Source: Holosporales bacterium
Lineage (GTDB): Bacteria; Pseudomonadota; Alphaproteobacteria; UBA3830; JAIRMZ01
DNA length: 6,051 bases
Direction: 5' to 3'
Assembly (NCBI GenBank): GCA_031273665.1
Contig: JAISRK010000066.1
Coordinates: 1-6,051 of the forward strand
Shown: positions 1-5,412 of the stretch, piece by piece
Numbering within the stretch: position 1 is the stretch's first letter
How the letters are laid out: the number at the start of each line of letters is the position of its first letter
Made by a program: the position numbers and the translations under genes
Notes under the pieces: generated by a model
Databases searched by the model: none
The model's input: only the letters and a program-made list of their open reading frames with translations
Told to the model about the DNA's origin: nothing

Positions 1-1
1 A

Positions 2-142
2 AACATAGAGGAAGGATTGATTTCTATTTCATCTCCTATAGCGCGTGTTCTTATTGGGAAAAGTGTGGGAGACACAGTAGACGTGCGTACTCCTGGTGGC
101 AGTAAGGTGTACGAGGTGATATCCGTGCATTATGGCAAATAA
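2..142 (+). CDS. greA: Transcription elongation factor GreA, C-terminal fragment (5' end outside the window)
   Basis: The frame is open from the window edge and encodes the last 46 residues before a TAA. GreA binds in the secondary channel of RNA polymerase and stimulates transcript cleavage in backtracked complexes. The visible part matches the C-terminal FKBP-like domain: an ISISSPIARVLIGK segment, then VGDTVDVRTPGG, ending in a YEVISVHYGK strand. These are hallmark GreA/GreB positions, and the SPIARALIGK-like form fits GreA rather than GreB. The N-terminal coiled coil that reaches the active site lies outside the window, so intactness cannot be judged. The gene converges on infC with about 290 bp between stops and no clear poly-U terminator. 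Family identity is confident; choosing GreA over another GreA-domain protein rests on the tail only. Confidence 0.9.
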   Translation, partial: NIEEGLISISSPIARVLIGKSVGDTVDVRTPGGSKVYEVISVHYGK

Positions 143-429
143 AATCAGCATCCGCATCTAAATGCGAGATTCACGTGATGAAGAATTTCAAAAGAGAAAA
201 TAGTGAGAAAGGAAGTTCGCTTTTTTCTTAGAGAGAAGCTTACGTAGAGAAAAGTCTCCTGCAGAAAGAATCGCCTTACCGAAACGACGAACATTCTCCT
301 TTATTCCTCTACCTGGCAACGGGCATACGCACAAGAAAAAACCCTTTGGAATTGCTGCATCAAAGAGGTGCAGATGTGGCTTTCTGGCCGTTCTGCAACA
401 GCGCATGGATGGAGAAAAGCTACCGACGT
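143..429. other. Intergenic stretch between greA and infC stops, no confident gene
   Basis: This interval separates two convergent genes. It holds a hairpin just after greA (150-170), the 8-bp palindrome TCACGTGA (171-178) and a plus-strand frame interrupted by one TAG (178-456). A minus-strand frame of 72 codons (188-406) and another of about 50 codons (145-297) are also open, but neither has a recognisable motif, and the first lacks a ribosome binding site. I see no tRNA T-loop signature and no canonical rho-independent terminator (stem plus U-run) for either flanking gene. Confidence 0.6.
150..170 (+). terminator. greA: Possible greA 3'-end hairpin without U-run
   Basis: Eight nucleotides after the greA stop, ATCCGCAT pairs with ATGCG-A-GAT around the loop CTAA. 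This gives an 8-bp stem with one bulged A. No thymine tract follows, so it is not a standard intrinsic terminator; a 3' stabilising hairpin or a chance structure is equally possible. Confidence 0.3.
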
Positions 430-456
430 TTATATTTTGCTTTTAGAAGAACTTAA
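178..456 (+). pseudogene. Amber-interrupted reading frame downstream of greA, unrecognised
   Basis: Starting at ATG 178 the frame runs 17 codons to TAG at 229-231, then stays open for 74 more codons to TAA at 454-456. The final 27 bases overlap the 3' end of infC on the other strand. The post-stop part is rich in aromatic and basic residues (for example FLYLATGIRTRKN and VAFWPFCNSAW) and resembles no family I know. No Shine-Dalgarno precedes ATG 178, and no early start follows the TAG. It may be a decayed small gene or chance open sequence; I lean to chance or decay over a working gene. Confidence 0.15.
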
Positions 457-1005
457 GATCATCAGCAGACTACGCCCTTCCAGCTGTGGCGCTTGATCGA
501 TTTTTGCTAGAGAGCCCAGTTCTTCCTTCAGGCGATTCAGCAAATTAAGGCCCAATTCTTGATGCATCATCTCGCGTCCTCGAAAGCGCAAAGAAATTTT
601 CACTTTGTTCTCAGCTTCGAGAAATTTCCGTATGCTAGCGAGTTTTACATAAAAATCGTGATTTCCAATAGTAGGGGTTAATTTTACTTCTTTGACGTCA
701 ACAACATGTTGCTTTTTTTTCGCCTCAGCACGGCGTTTTTGTATAGCATAACGGAACTTTCCATAGTCCAAGATTTTGCAGACAGGAGGTGTCGCGGTCG
801 GAGAGATTTCTACAAGATCAAGACCCGCAGCGCTCGCCTGGTCAAGGGCTTCTCGACGGCTCACAACCCCCAACACGGACCCATCCTCCCCTACAAGCCG
901 AACACTCTGTGCGGTAATGGCTGAATTAACGCGATGTTCTCCGGACGCAACCAACTTTTTGGGAGGTCTGCTGGGTGTTATTGCAGTTGTTTTCTCTCTT
1001 TCCAC
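430..1005 (-). CDS. infC: Translation initiation factor IF-3
   Basis: The 191-residue product matches IF-3, which binds the 30S subunit, prevents premature 50S joining and proofreads initiator tRNA and start codon choice. The N-domain starts near R25-V-N27 and includes GLDLVEISP (61-69) and PPVCKILDYGK (73-83). A lysine-rich linker helix (about 90-108) follows. The C-domain has VKLASIRKFLE, the signature LRFRGREMMHQELG (139-152) and a closing QLEGRSLLMIL strand. Length is slightly above the usual 170-180 because of a basic N-terminal tail. The start is GTG at 1003-1005: an in-frame TAG lies immediately upstream, and an AGGGG motif sits 5 nt away. An in-frame ATA (codon 9) is a less likely alternative. 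infC lies 66 bp downstream of rpmB, probably in one transcript; the usual rpmI-rplT partners are absent. Confidence 0.96.
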   Translation of the reverse strand: MEREKTTAITPSRPPKKLVASGEHRVNSAITAQSVRLVGEDGSVLGVVSRREALDQASAAGLDLVEISPTATPPVCKILDYGKFRYAIQKRRAEAKKKQHVVDVKEVKLTPTIGNHDFYVKLASIRKFLEAENKVKISLRFRGREMMHQELGLNLLNRLKEELGSLAKIDQAPQLEGRSLLMILSSSKSKI

Positions 1006-1040
1006 CTATACCCCTTTGAAACGGGACACCTCCTTGCCAT
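978..1040 (-). CDS. Possible 20-codon leader ORF overlapping the infC start
   Basis: ATG at 1038-1040 opens a 20-codon frame (starting M-A-R-R-C and ending K-Q-L-Q) that stops at TAA 978-980, inside infC, where the TAA overlaps the ATA of infC codon 9. An AGAGGG motif lies about 10 nt upstream of the ATG. The frame differs from infC, so translating it would carry ribosomes across the infC start. Its first residues resemble the start of L28 (MARxC), whose gene is just upstream, but that similarity is short and may be chance. No homologue is recognised. Confidence 0.2.
   Translation of the reverse strand: MARRCPVSKGYRWKERKQLQ
1027..1035 (-). promoter_or_regulatory. infC: Perfect Shine-Dalgarno-like sequence upstream of infC, at unusual distance
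   Basis: Read on the minus strand this is AAGGAGGTG, fully complementary to the typical 16S rRNA 3' end. It ends 21 nt before the infC GTG, too far for normal initiation there, and no ATG, GTG or TTG sits at 5-9 nt in a useful frame. A weaker AGGGG (1011-1015) is properly spaced for the GTG. The strong site could act as a ribosome standby or pause site, since it also lies inside the small upstream frame. Confidence 0.35.
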
Positions 1041-1071
1041 GTTTTTTTAACCCTCTGTACTTCCGAGAAAT

Positions 1072-1368
1072 TTAAGCGGTTTTTATCGTACGTGTACGCT
1101 TTAAAATTGCTTTTTTCACCTTTAATAAGTCTGCGCTTATGCTCTTAGGAGAAGCCGCTGTTAGAAAAGCATCAAGACCGCCTTTTTTCTCAATCGTACG
1201 TACAGCATATGCGGTCAATCGACAGTGAACACGCACGCCCAACGTCTCACTCAAAAAAGAAGCATACTGTAGATTAGGAAGAAAGCGCCGACGCAACTTG
1301 TTGTTTGCATGACTGACATTATTGCCCGCCAGCACCCGCTTTCCTGTAGCAGAACATACTCGCGCCAT
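1072..1368 (-). CDS. rpmB: Large ribosomal subunit protein bL28
   Basis: The 98-residue product is a typical alphaproteobacterial-length L28, a small basic structural protein of the 50S subunit. The N-terminal signature MARVCSATGKRVLAGNNVSHANNKLRRRFLPNLQ covers residues 1-34 in the expected order. It is followed by a strand with VRVHCRLTAYAVRTIEKKGGLDAFL and a basic C-terminal tail. C5 is present, but the paired cysteines of zinc-binding L28 forms are not, so this is the non-zinc type. The ATG is preceded by AAGGGA at about 6-8 nt. It is followed by infC 66 bp downstream with no terminator visible between them, suggesting cotranscription; a candidate promoter lies upstream at about 1402-1430. 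Confidence 0.96.
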   Translation of the reverse strand: MARVCSATGKRVLAGNNVSHANNKLRRRFLPNLQYASFLSETLGVRVHCRLTAYAVRTIEKKGGLDAFLTAASPKSISADLLKVKKAILKRTRTIKTA

Positions 1369-1401
1369 TCTCGTTCCCTTTACTCAACCTTTCGCGGTAT
1401 C

Positions 1402-1430
1402 ATCTTCTATATTTTCTTGAGTTCTGTCAA
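1402..1430 (-). promoter_or_regulatory. rpmB: Candidate sigma70-type promoter for rpmB-infC
   Basis: On the minus strand a perfect TTGACA (plus 1425-1430) is followed after 17 nt by GAAGAT (plus 1402-1407), a weak -10 matching 3 of 6 consensus positions. TATAGA nearby (plus 1406-1411) is a better -10 hexamer but is only 13 nt away. Transcription would start about 25-30 nt before the rpmB ATG. The position in the gap between the response regulator stop and rpmB supports the call. Confidence 0.35.
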
Positions 1431-1460
1431 TGAGCACGGTGCATGCGGGCTTAAAATCCC

Positions 1461-2150
1461 TTACACGCTCTCACTTGCCCACAGAACATATCCCTTGTGA
1501 CGCACCGTCTGAATAAAACGAGGACAGCTTGAATCTTCCTCTATTTTCTGACGTAACCGCGCGATTTGCACATCTACAGACCGCTCACTAATGCAGCCTC
1601 CGGAGAGCTTGCAGAGTGTCTCTCTGGATAAAGGTTCTCCTGTCCGTGCAACAAAAGAGCGTAAAAGCGCCAGTTCTGTGGACGAAAGAAAAGATTCCTG
1701 CGTGCCAAAAAGTATGCGTCCTGTGCGCAAATCTATTGTACGAGGCCCTAGTGTTACAACATAAGAAGGCAGTTTAGGTGGTGTTCTGGCGATAAGATTA
1801 CGTAATCGCAGTAGCAGTTCCTGAGGTTCAAATGGTTTTGATAAATAGTCATCTGCTCCCGCTTCTAGCCCAGAAACACGTTCTTGCGGAAGAGCGCGTG
1901 CCGTGAGTAATAGAACGGGCGTTGCGATCCCTTGCTCTTTGATCTCGCGTGTCCACTCTATCCCCGTTTTCCCAGGCAGCATGATATCTAAGACGATAGC
2001 GGAAAAGACCTCCCTCTCAAGCAGGCTTTGCGCTGTATCGACGTTGTCCGCTAAATACACAATAAATCCGTTACGTTTGAGAAATTCCTTTAACAGCTCA
2101 CGGAGTTGCGGATCATCATCAACAACGAGAACGGTGACTTGCCCATGCAT
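1461..2150 (-). CDS. OmpR/PhoB-family response regulator (PetR-like)
   Basis: This 229-residue protein has an N-terminal receiver domain and a C-terminal winged-helix DNA-binding domain. Phosphorylation by a partner histidine kinase would control its binding to promoters. In the receiver, acidic D11-D12-D13, phosphoacceptor D55 (VLDIMLPG), T83 (LLLTARA) and K105 (LSKPFEP) are all in place, so it should be phosphorylatable. The effector domain (about 135-229) shows the OmpR recognition-helix pattern RSVDVQIARLRQKIEED and ends with TVRHKGYVL. The receiver with EAGADDYLSKPFEPQELLLR resembles alphaproteobacterial PetR-type regulators as I remember them; that subfamily call is tentative. The ATG at 2148-2150 is chosen because the receiver begins right after it and AGGA lies 4-5 nt upstream; the frame is open further to 2387, but that part is antisense to ffh. 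No kinase gene is adjacent. Confidence 0.92.
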   Translation of the reverse strand: MHGQVTVLVVDDDPQLRELLKEFLKRNGFIVYLADNVDTAQSLLEREVFSAIVLDIMLPGKTGIEWTREIKEQGIATPVLLLTARALPQERVSGLEAGADDYLSKPFEPQELLLRLRNLIARTPPKLPSYVVTLGPRTIDLRTGRILFGTQESFLSSTELALLRSFVARTGEPLSRETLCKLSGGCISERSVDVQIARLRQKIEEDSSCPRFIQTVRHKGYVLWASESV

Positions 2151-2165
2151 ATTTCCTACTATAGA
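2139..2165 (+). promoter_or_regulatory. ffh: Candidate ffh promoter, with a -10 shared by the divergent gene
   Basis: TTGCCC (2139-2144) and TATAGA (2160-2165) are separated by 15 bp, short of the ideal 17. The -35 would lie inside the start of the response regulator gene. On the opposite strand the overlapping bases read TATAGT (2158-2163), a possible -10 for the regulator that would give a leaderless or nearly leaderless mRNA; no good -35 is seen for that direction. Confidence 0.25.
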
Positions 2166-2184
2166 GGAAAATACGGGAAAAACC

Positions 2185-3537
2185 ATGTTCGAAGCACTTA
2201 CAAATCGTCTCTCTGAGACATTTTCTCGCTTGCGAAAACTCGGCGTCATCCGGGCGTCAGATCTAGAGGAGGTTCTTCGGGATATACGTACCGCGCTGCT
2301 GGAAGCAGATGTGGCGCTAGAAGTAACAAAGAGTTTTATCGAAGATGTCCGCCGTAAAGCTTTAGGGCAGGCGGTGATACGTAGCATAACGCCCGATCAG
2401 ATGATCATAAAGATAGTTCACGATCATCTTCTGGAAGTCCTGGAAGGCGAAACACCGCCCCCACCTCTCTCGGTTGTTAAAACGCCACTTAAAGTGATGC
2501 TTGTGGGGCTGCAAGGTTCTGGTAAAACGACTTCTGTAGCAAAAATTGCACATCTTTTGACTAAAAAATCAGAAAAGTGCGCCGTGGTGGCGTCAACGGA
2601 TGTTTATCGGCCTGCGGCTATCGAGCAGCTTTCTTTGTTGACTCAGAGCGTGGAAAAGGCCTCTTTTGTGCCGGCGACAGCGACTGAAACACCGCTTGCG
2701 ATTGTAGAAAGAGCGCTGAACGTTTTTGCAGAAAAACGCGCGGATGTGTTGGTTTTGGATACCGCAGGACGCCTGCATACAGACGATGAACTGATGCAAG
2801 AGCTTGAGATTCTGGTAGCGCGCGTCCAACCAGAGGAAGTGCTGCTGGTAGCAGATATGATGACCGGTCAAGATGCCCTGCATATTGCACGCTCGTTTTC
2901 TGAACGCCTCCCTCTGACAGGGATTGTACTGACCCGTGCCGACAGTGAAAGCCGTGGAGGGGTTGCGTTATCGATGCGCGTTGAAACTGGATGCCCGATT
3001 CGCGCCTTAGGCATCGGAGAGCATTTGGACGATATCGAGATCTTTGAGGCACGACGCGTTGTCGGTCGCTTATTGGGAATGGGCGATATCGTCTCTCTTG
3101 TTGAAAAAGCCGCCGAGACGTTAGAAAAAGAAGAGGCAGACGCCACTATGGCGCGCCTACGCCAAGGCATTTTTACATTGGATGATCTTGCGCAGCAGCT
3201 GAAGCAAGTGCGTAAAATGGGGGGAATTTCAAGCGTTTTAAAGATGTTGCCAGGGGCAAGCGCATTTGAAGACGCTGTTAAAAAACAAGGCATAGCGGAT
3301 CATACGATTACGCATCAACTCGCGATTATCTCCTCTATGACGCCCAAAGAACGTCGCCATTATAGACTGATTAACGGCTCTCGATGCCGCCGGATTGCTA
3401 AAGGATCTGGGTGTAGCGTACAAGACGTTAATAAACTACTTAAACACTACGAAAAAATGTTGGATGCCCACAAGAAACTCAAAAAGATGCAACAACAGCG
3501 CGGATTTGAAGAAAAATTGCAGAATTTCTTTAAGTAA
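2185..3537 (+). CDS. ffh: Signal recognition particle GTPase Ffh (SRP54)
   Basis: The 450-residue product is the protein subunit of SRP. It binds signal sequences at the ribosome and delivers nascent chains to FtsY at the inner membrane. A four-helix N domain (about 1-90) includes the RTALLEADV region. The NG GTPase domain has the P-loop GLQGSGKTT (108-116), DVYRPAAIEQL (139-149), DTAGRL (192-197), G4 as TRAD (250-253) and GIGEHLDDIEIF. The methionine-rich M domain has KMGGISSVLKMLPG and a basic helix ending in GSGCSVQDVNKLLKHYEKM. Length is normal (usual 450-500). The insertion-box neighbour reads SESRGG where GDARGG is common. The ATG at 2185 is chosen because the protein starts exactly at the family start, with GGGAAAA upstream; the frame is open back to 1903 only as antisense of the response regulator. 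rpsP, the usual next gene, is absent. Confidence 0.97.
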   Translation: MFEALTNRLSETFSRLRKLGVIRASDLEEVLRDIRTALLEADVALEVTKSFIEDVRRKALGQAVIRSITPDQMIIKIVHDHLLEVLEGETPPPPLSVVKTPLKVMLVGLQGSGKTTSVAKIAHLLTKKSEKCAVVASTDVYRPAAIEQLSLLTQSVEKASFVPATATETPLAIVERALNVFAEKRADVLVLDTAGRLHTDDELMQELEILVARVQPEEVLLVADMMTGQDALHIARSFSERLPLTGIVLTRADSESRGGVALSMRVETGCPIRALGIGEHLDDIEIFEARRVVGRLLGMGDIVSLVEKAAETLEKEEADATMARLRQGIFTLDDLAQQLKQVRKMGGISSVLKMLPGASAFEDAVKKQGIADHTITHQLAIISSMTPKERRHYRLINGSRCRRIAKGSGCSVQDVNKLLKHYEKMLDAHKKLKKMQQQRGFEEKLQNFFK

Positions 3538-3564
3538 TGTTCGGAGATAGTCAATGGGGCCGCC

Positions 3565-3581
3565 GAGGGAGAACCTCTTTT
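3565..3581 (+). terminator. ffh: Weak candidate terminator after ffh
   Basis: GAGG and CCTC form a 4-bp stem around the loop GAGAA, followed directly by TTTT and then ATT. It lies 28 bp after the ffh stop, in the gap between ffh and the oppositely oriented lipoprotein gene. The stem is short, so strength is doubtful. A second 5-bp inverted repeat (GTTGT/ACAAC with an A/T-rich loop) lies about 10 bp further on. Confidence 0.3.
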
Positions 3582-3648
3582 ATTAAGTTGTCCTTTTTTA
3601 AACAACAGCTTCTCTTTCCTCCGGGTGTACTGATTGGCGATTGATGTG

Positions 3649-3942
3649 TCACTTCTGCGATGTAGCGCTTTTTTCTATAGAGGCTCGTTCGAGCACTGGT
3701 TCCTTCGCTGTTTTCCACAACCGCTTGTGTAACGCTATTTCTTTTTGACGAGAGGCGTCAATATTTTGTTCTATTGACGTGACGGAATTAAATACGCTGT
3801 GAGGCTGTGCCGTACTGTCTGGGATCTTGATATGACTGAGATTAGGATACGAGGGATCTTTGATCGGATCATCAGAGAACGGGTCCTCTGCGCATCCCAA
3901 CAAAACGCTGCATGATACGCATAAACTCCATCGGATTTTCAT
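3649..3942 (-). CDS. Small predicted lipoprotein of unknown function
   Basis: The 97-residue product starts with a short basic n-region (MKIRW) and a hydrophobic stretch ending in the lipobox LLGC, with the lipidated cysteine at C17. Signal peptidase II processing would leave about 81 residues anchored to the membrane. Residue +2 is alanine, which by the enterobacterial Lol rule favours the outer membrane. The mature part begins acidic and proline-rich (AEDPFSDDP), contains SYPNLSHI followed by PDS, and ends in a charged, probably helical region. YPNL followed by a proline motif recalls short alphaproteobacterial envelope proteins, but I cannot name the family. The ATG at 3940-3942 is preferred over the adjacent upstream GTG because GAGGGAG lies 5 nt before it. 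It stands alone between convergent ffh and divergent pgk. Confidence 0.7.
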   Translation of the reverse strand: MKIRWSLCVSCSVLLGCAEDPFSDDPIKDPSYPNLSHIKIPDSTAQPHSVFNSVTSIEQNIDASRQKEIALHKRLWKTAKEPVLERASIEKSATSQK

Positions 3943-3965
3943 CACAGCTCCCTCTTAAAACATAA

Positions 3966-3971
3966 AATATA
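3966..3971 (-). promoter_or_regulatory. Possible -10 element for the lipoprotein gene
   Basis: The minus strand reads TATATT here, in an A/T-rich patch about 24 bp before the lipoprotein ATG. TTAAGA lies about 20 nt further upstream, a poor -35 at non-ideal spacing. The call rests mainly on base composition and position. Confidence 0.2.
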
Positions 3972-4038
3972 CAGAGCTATTGATTAACCACTCTTAAATA
4001 TTGCCTTAATAGCACAGCGTTTACATAAGGATTTTCTA

Positions 4039-4052
4039 GCGTTGCGTAACGC
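4039..4052. repeat. Inverted repeat GCGTT-GCGT-AACGC upstream of the pgk promoter
   Basis: Perfect 5-bp arms (GCGTT/AACGC) flank a 4-base loop, ending 4 bp before the candidate pgk -35. It could be a regulator binding site or a short hairpin. It shares the core GCGT with the dyad at 4069-4080. Function is unknown. Confidence 0.3.
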
Positions 4053-4056
4053 CTTC

Positions 4057-4086
4057 TTGTCATATACTGACGCTTGCGTCCATTAT
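4057..4086 (+). promoter_or_regulatory. pgk: Candidate pgk promoter with an internal dyad
   Basis: TTGTCA (4057-4062, 5 of 6 consensus) and CATTAT (4081-4086, 4 of 6) are separated by 18 bp, predicting a start near 4093 and a leader of about 64 nt. The spacer ends in GACGC-TT-GCGTC (4069-4080), a dyad with perfect 5-bp arms directly against the -10, where a bound protein would block or remodel polymerase. An alternative -10, TATACT (4063-4068), lacks a good -35. Confidence 0.45.
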
Positions 4087-4156
4087 GCTGTTGTCCTTTA
4101 TTGGGGTCAATAATGCGATACGCTGCTACCGCGCACTTAACCAAAGGAGGGGGATC

Positions 4157-5308
4157 ATGATCCATGCCGCATTTCCCAGGAACAAGCGCGTTCTTGCGCG
4201 TGTGGACTTGAATGTGCCAATGGACAAAGGCCAAGTGGTAGACGATACGCGTATACGTCTTATTGTTCCAACGCTTGAAGTACTCCACCAAAGAGGAAAT
4301 ACGTGTATTTTGATGGCTCATCTCGGTCGGCCAAAAGGTAAAGAAACGCAGCTTTCCCTCCAGGCATTGATTCCTGTATTAGAGCATTTTTTGCGTGCTC
4401 CTGTTGCTTTTGTTCCGGATCTTATGCAAATGCCTAAGGATAGGCTGGAATCCGTGTATGTTTTACTGGAAAACCTGCGATTTTATGACGGAGAAGAAGC
4501 CAACGATTCAGCATTCGCTCAGCACCTAGCACGATGGGGCGATTTTTATGTTAACGAGGCGTTTTCTGCATCGCATCGTCCGCACGCGTCGATTGTGGGT
4601 GTTCCCTCCTTTTTACCTCATACTGCAGGGCTGTTGTTCCAGCGCGAGTTAGAGGTGCTACAACGTCTTACAGAGCGCCCAGATCTACCGGCTCTTGCAA
4701 TCGTAGGGGGCAACAAGATATCTACGAAATTTAGTGTGTTACAATATCTGTTAGAGAAGGTATCCGTTCTAGCGGTTGGAGGGGGACTCGCAAATACATT
4801 ACTCGCTGCGCAGGGGTGTGCCATCGGTCAATCTTTGTGTGAAGACTCTATGCTTCCGCAAGCTCGGACGTTCTTGGAAAAAGCAGCACGGGGATCCTGT
4901 CGGTTGATTTTACCTATTGATGTGGTGGTACGCACGGCAGCAGGCGTTCCGCGTGTATGCGCCGCTTGCGATATTGATCCAGAAATGTGTTGTTCGGATA
5001 TTGGTCCGGTCGCAATCCAGCGGATAGTCCAGGAAATCGCACGTGCGCGGACTATTTTATGGAATGGTCCATTGGGACGCTTTGAAGAGCCTCCGTTTCA
5101 TAAGGCGACACATGAAGTGATGCAGGCCATCGCCGCTGAAACGCAGCGCCGCAAAATACTTTCTGTTATCGGAGGGGGCGACAGTGTTGCGGCCCTTAAT
5201 GCCGCAAATATGGACTTCGCCCATTTTACCTATGTTTCTACTTCTGGTGGCGCCTTCTTAGAGTTTTTAGAAGGAATAGAACTTCCTGGTGTGCTTGCCC
5301 TAAAATAG
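4157..5308 (+). CDS. pgk: Phosphoglycerate kinase
   Basis: The 383-residue product is cytosolic phosphoglycerate kinase, which transfers phosphate from 1,3-bisphosphoglycerate to ADP in glycolysis and runs in reverse in gluconeogenesis. Substrate-side motifs in the N-lobe are RVDLNVP (15-21), MAHLGRPKG (53-61), LLENLRF (103-109) and YVNEAFSASHRPHAS (131-145). The nucleotide-side C-lobe has IVGGNKISTK (182-191), VGGGLANT (207-214), LWNGPLGRFE (301-310), IGGGDSVAA (338-346) and STSGGAFLEFLEG (361-373). Two positions differ from common forms: E134 where VNDAF is usual, and STSGG for STGGG. Length is slightly under the typical 390-400, with no domain missing. The start is set by a strong AAAGGAGG (4143-4150) six bases before ATG 4157; an upstream in-frame ATG at 4085 overlaps the -10. 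gap, a frequent neighbour, is absent. Confidence 0.97.
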   Translation: MIHAAFPRNKRVLARVDLNVPMDKGQVVDDTRIRLIVPTLEVLHQRGNTCILMAHLGRPKGKETQLSLQALIPVLEHFLRAPVAFVPDLMQMPKDRLESVYVLLENLRFYDGEEANDSAFAQHLARWGDFYVNEAFSASHRPHASIVGVPSFLPHTAGLLFQRELEVLQRLTERPDLPALAIVGGNKISTKFSVLQYLLEKVSVLAVGGGLANTLLAAQGCAIGQSLCEDSMLPQARTFLEKAARGSCRLILPIDVVVRTAAGVPRVCAACDIDPEMCCSDIGPVAIQRIVQEIARARTILWNGPLGRFEEPPFHKATHEVMQAIAAETQRRKILSVIGGGDSVAALNAANMDFAHFTYVSTSGGAFLEFLEGIELPGVLALK

Positions 5309-5327
5309 CGCACTAAAGAGTAGTGTG
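5309..5327 (+). terminator. pgk: Hairpin immediately after pgk, no U-run
   Basis: CGCACTA pairs with TAGTGTG around the loop AAGAG, giving 7 bp with one G-U pair, starting on the base after the pgk stop codon. The following bases are GAAAGG, not thymines. It is therefore more likely a 3' stabiliser or a partial attenuator than a full intrinsic terminator, and read-through into carD is possible. Confidence 0.35.
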
Positions 5328-5362
5328 AAAGGTGCAATACTCCTCTGCTACGCGGCATCTAG

Positions 5363-5412
5363 AAAAAAAATTATGAATGTGCTACAAAAAAACTCGTTGA
5401 ATTGTTGCAATT
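5363..5412 (+). promoter_or_regulatory. carD upstream region: two A-tracts and a dyad
   Basis: A run of eight A (5363-5370) and one of seven A (5386-5392) have centres about 22-23 bp apart, close to two helical turns, which would bend the DNA. Then comes the inverted repeat AATTG-TTG-CAATT (5400-5412). TTGAAT (5397-5402) could be a -35 with TATGTC (5419-5424) as a weak -10 after 16 bp. Together they suggest an independent carD promoter, but the hexamers are poor. Confidence 0.3.

Noticed and set aside
296..350. tRNA suggested by a GIRTRKNP-like translation
   Set aside because: This peptide string often comes from translated tRNA genes, but no GGTTCGA-type T-arm or cloverleaf pairing is present.
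188..406. 72-codon minus-strand frame after infC
   Set aside because: No ribosome binding site, no motif, and it is not L35, which would be expected after infC.
1903..2184. N-terminal extension of ffh by 94 codons
   Set aside because: It is antisense to the response regulator receiver domain and serine/arginine-rich without SRP54 features; the family start coincides with ATG 2185.
2151..2387. N-terminal extension of the response regulator by 79 codons
   Set aside because: The extension is antisense to the conserved start of ffh, has no receiver homology, and the receiver domain begins right after the ATG at 2150, which has its own AGGA.
2593..3293. Several 96-144 codon minus-strand frames inside ffh
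   Set aside because: They overlap each other and the strongly conserved ffh frame; serine/arginine/histidine-rich translations are typical of antisense shadows.
3538..3648. SRP 4.5S RNA gene or rpsP next to ffh
   Set aside because: The conserved SRP RNA tetraloop-domain sequence is not visible on either strand and no S16-like start is present.
4085..4156. Upstream in-frame ATG start for pgk
   Set aside because: It overlaps the candidate -10, lacks a ribosome binding site, and the added 24 residues are not part of PGK; AAAGGAGG six bases before ATG 4157 decides the start.
3977..4321. 114-codon minus-strand frame across the pgk start
   Set aside because: Most of it is antisense to pgk; the unshared end (YVNAVLLRQYLRVVNQ) has no known motif and there is no good ribosome binding site.
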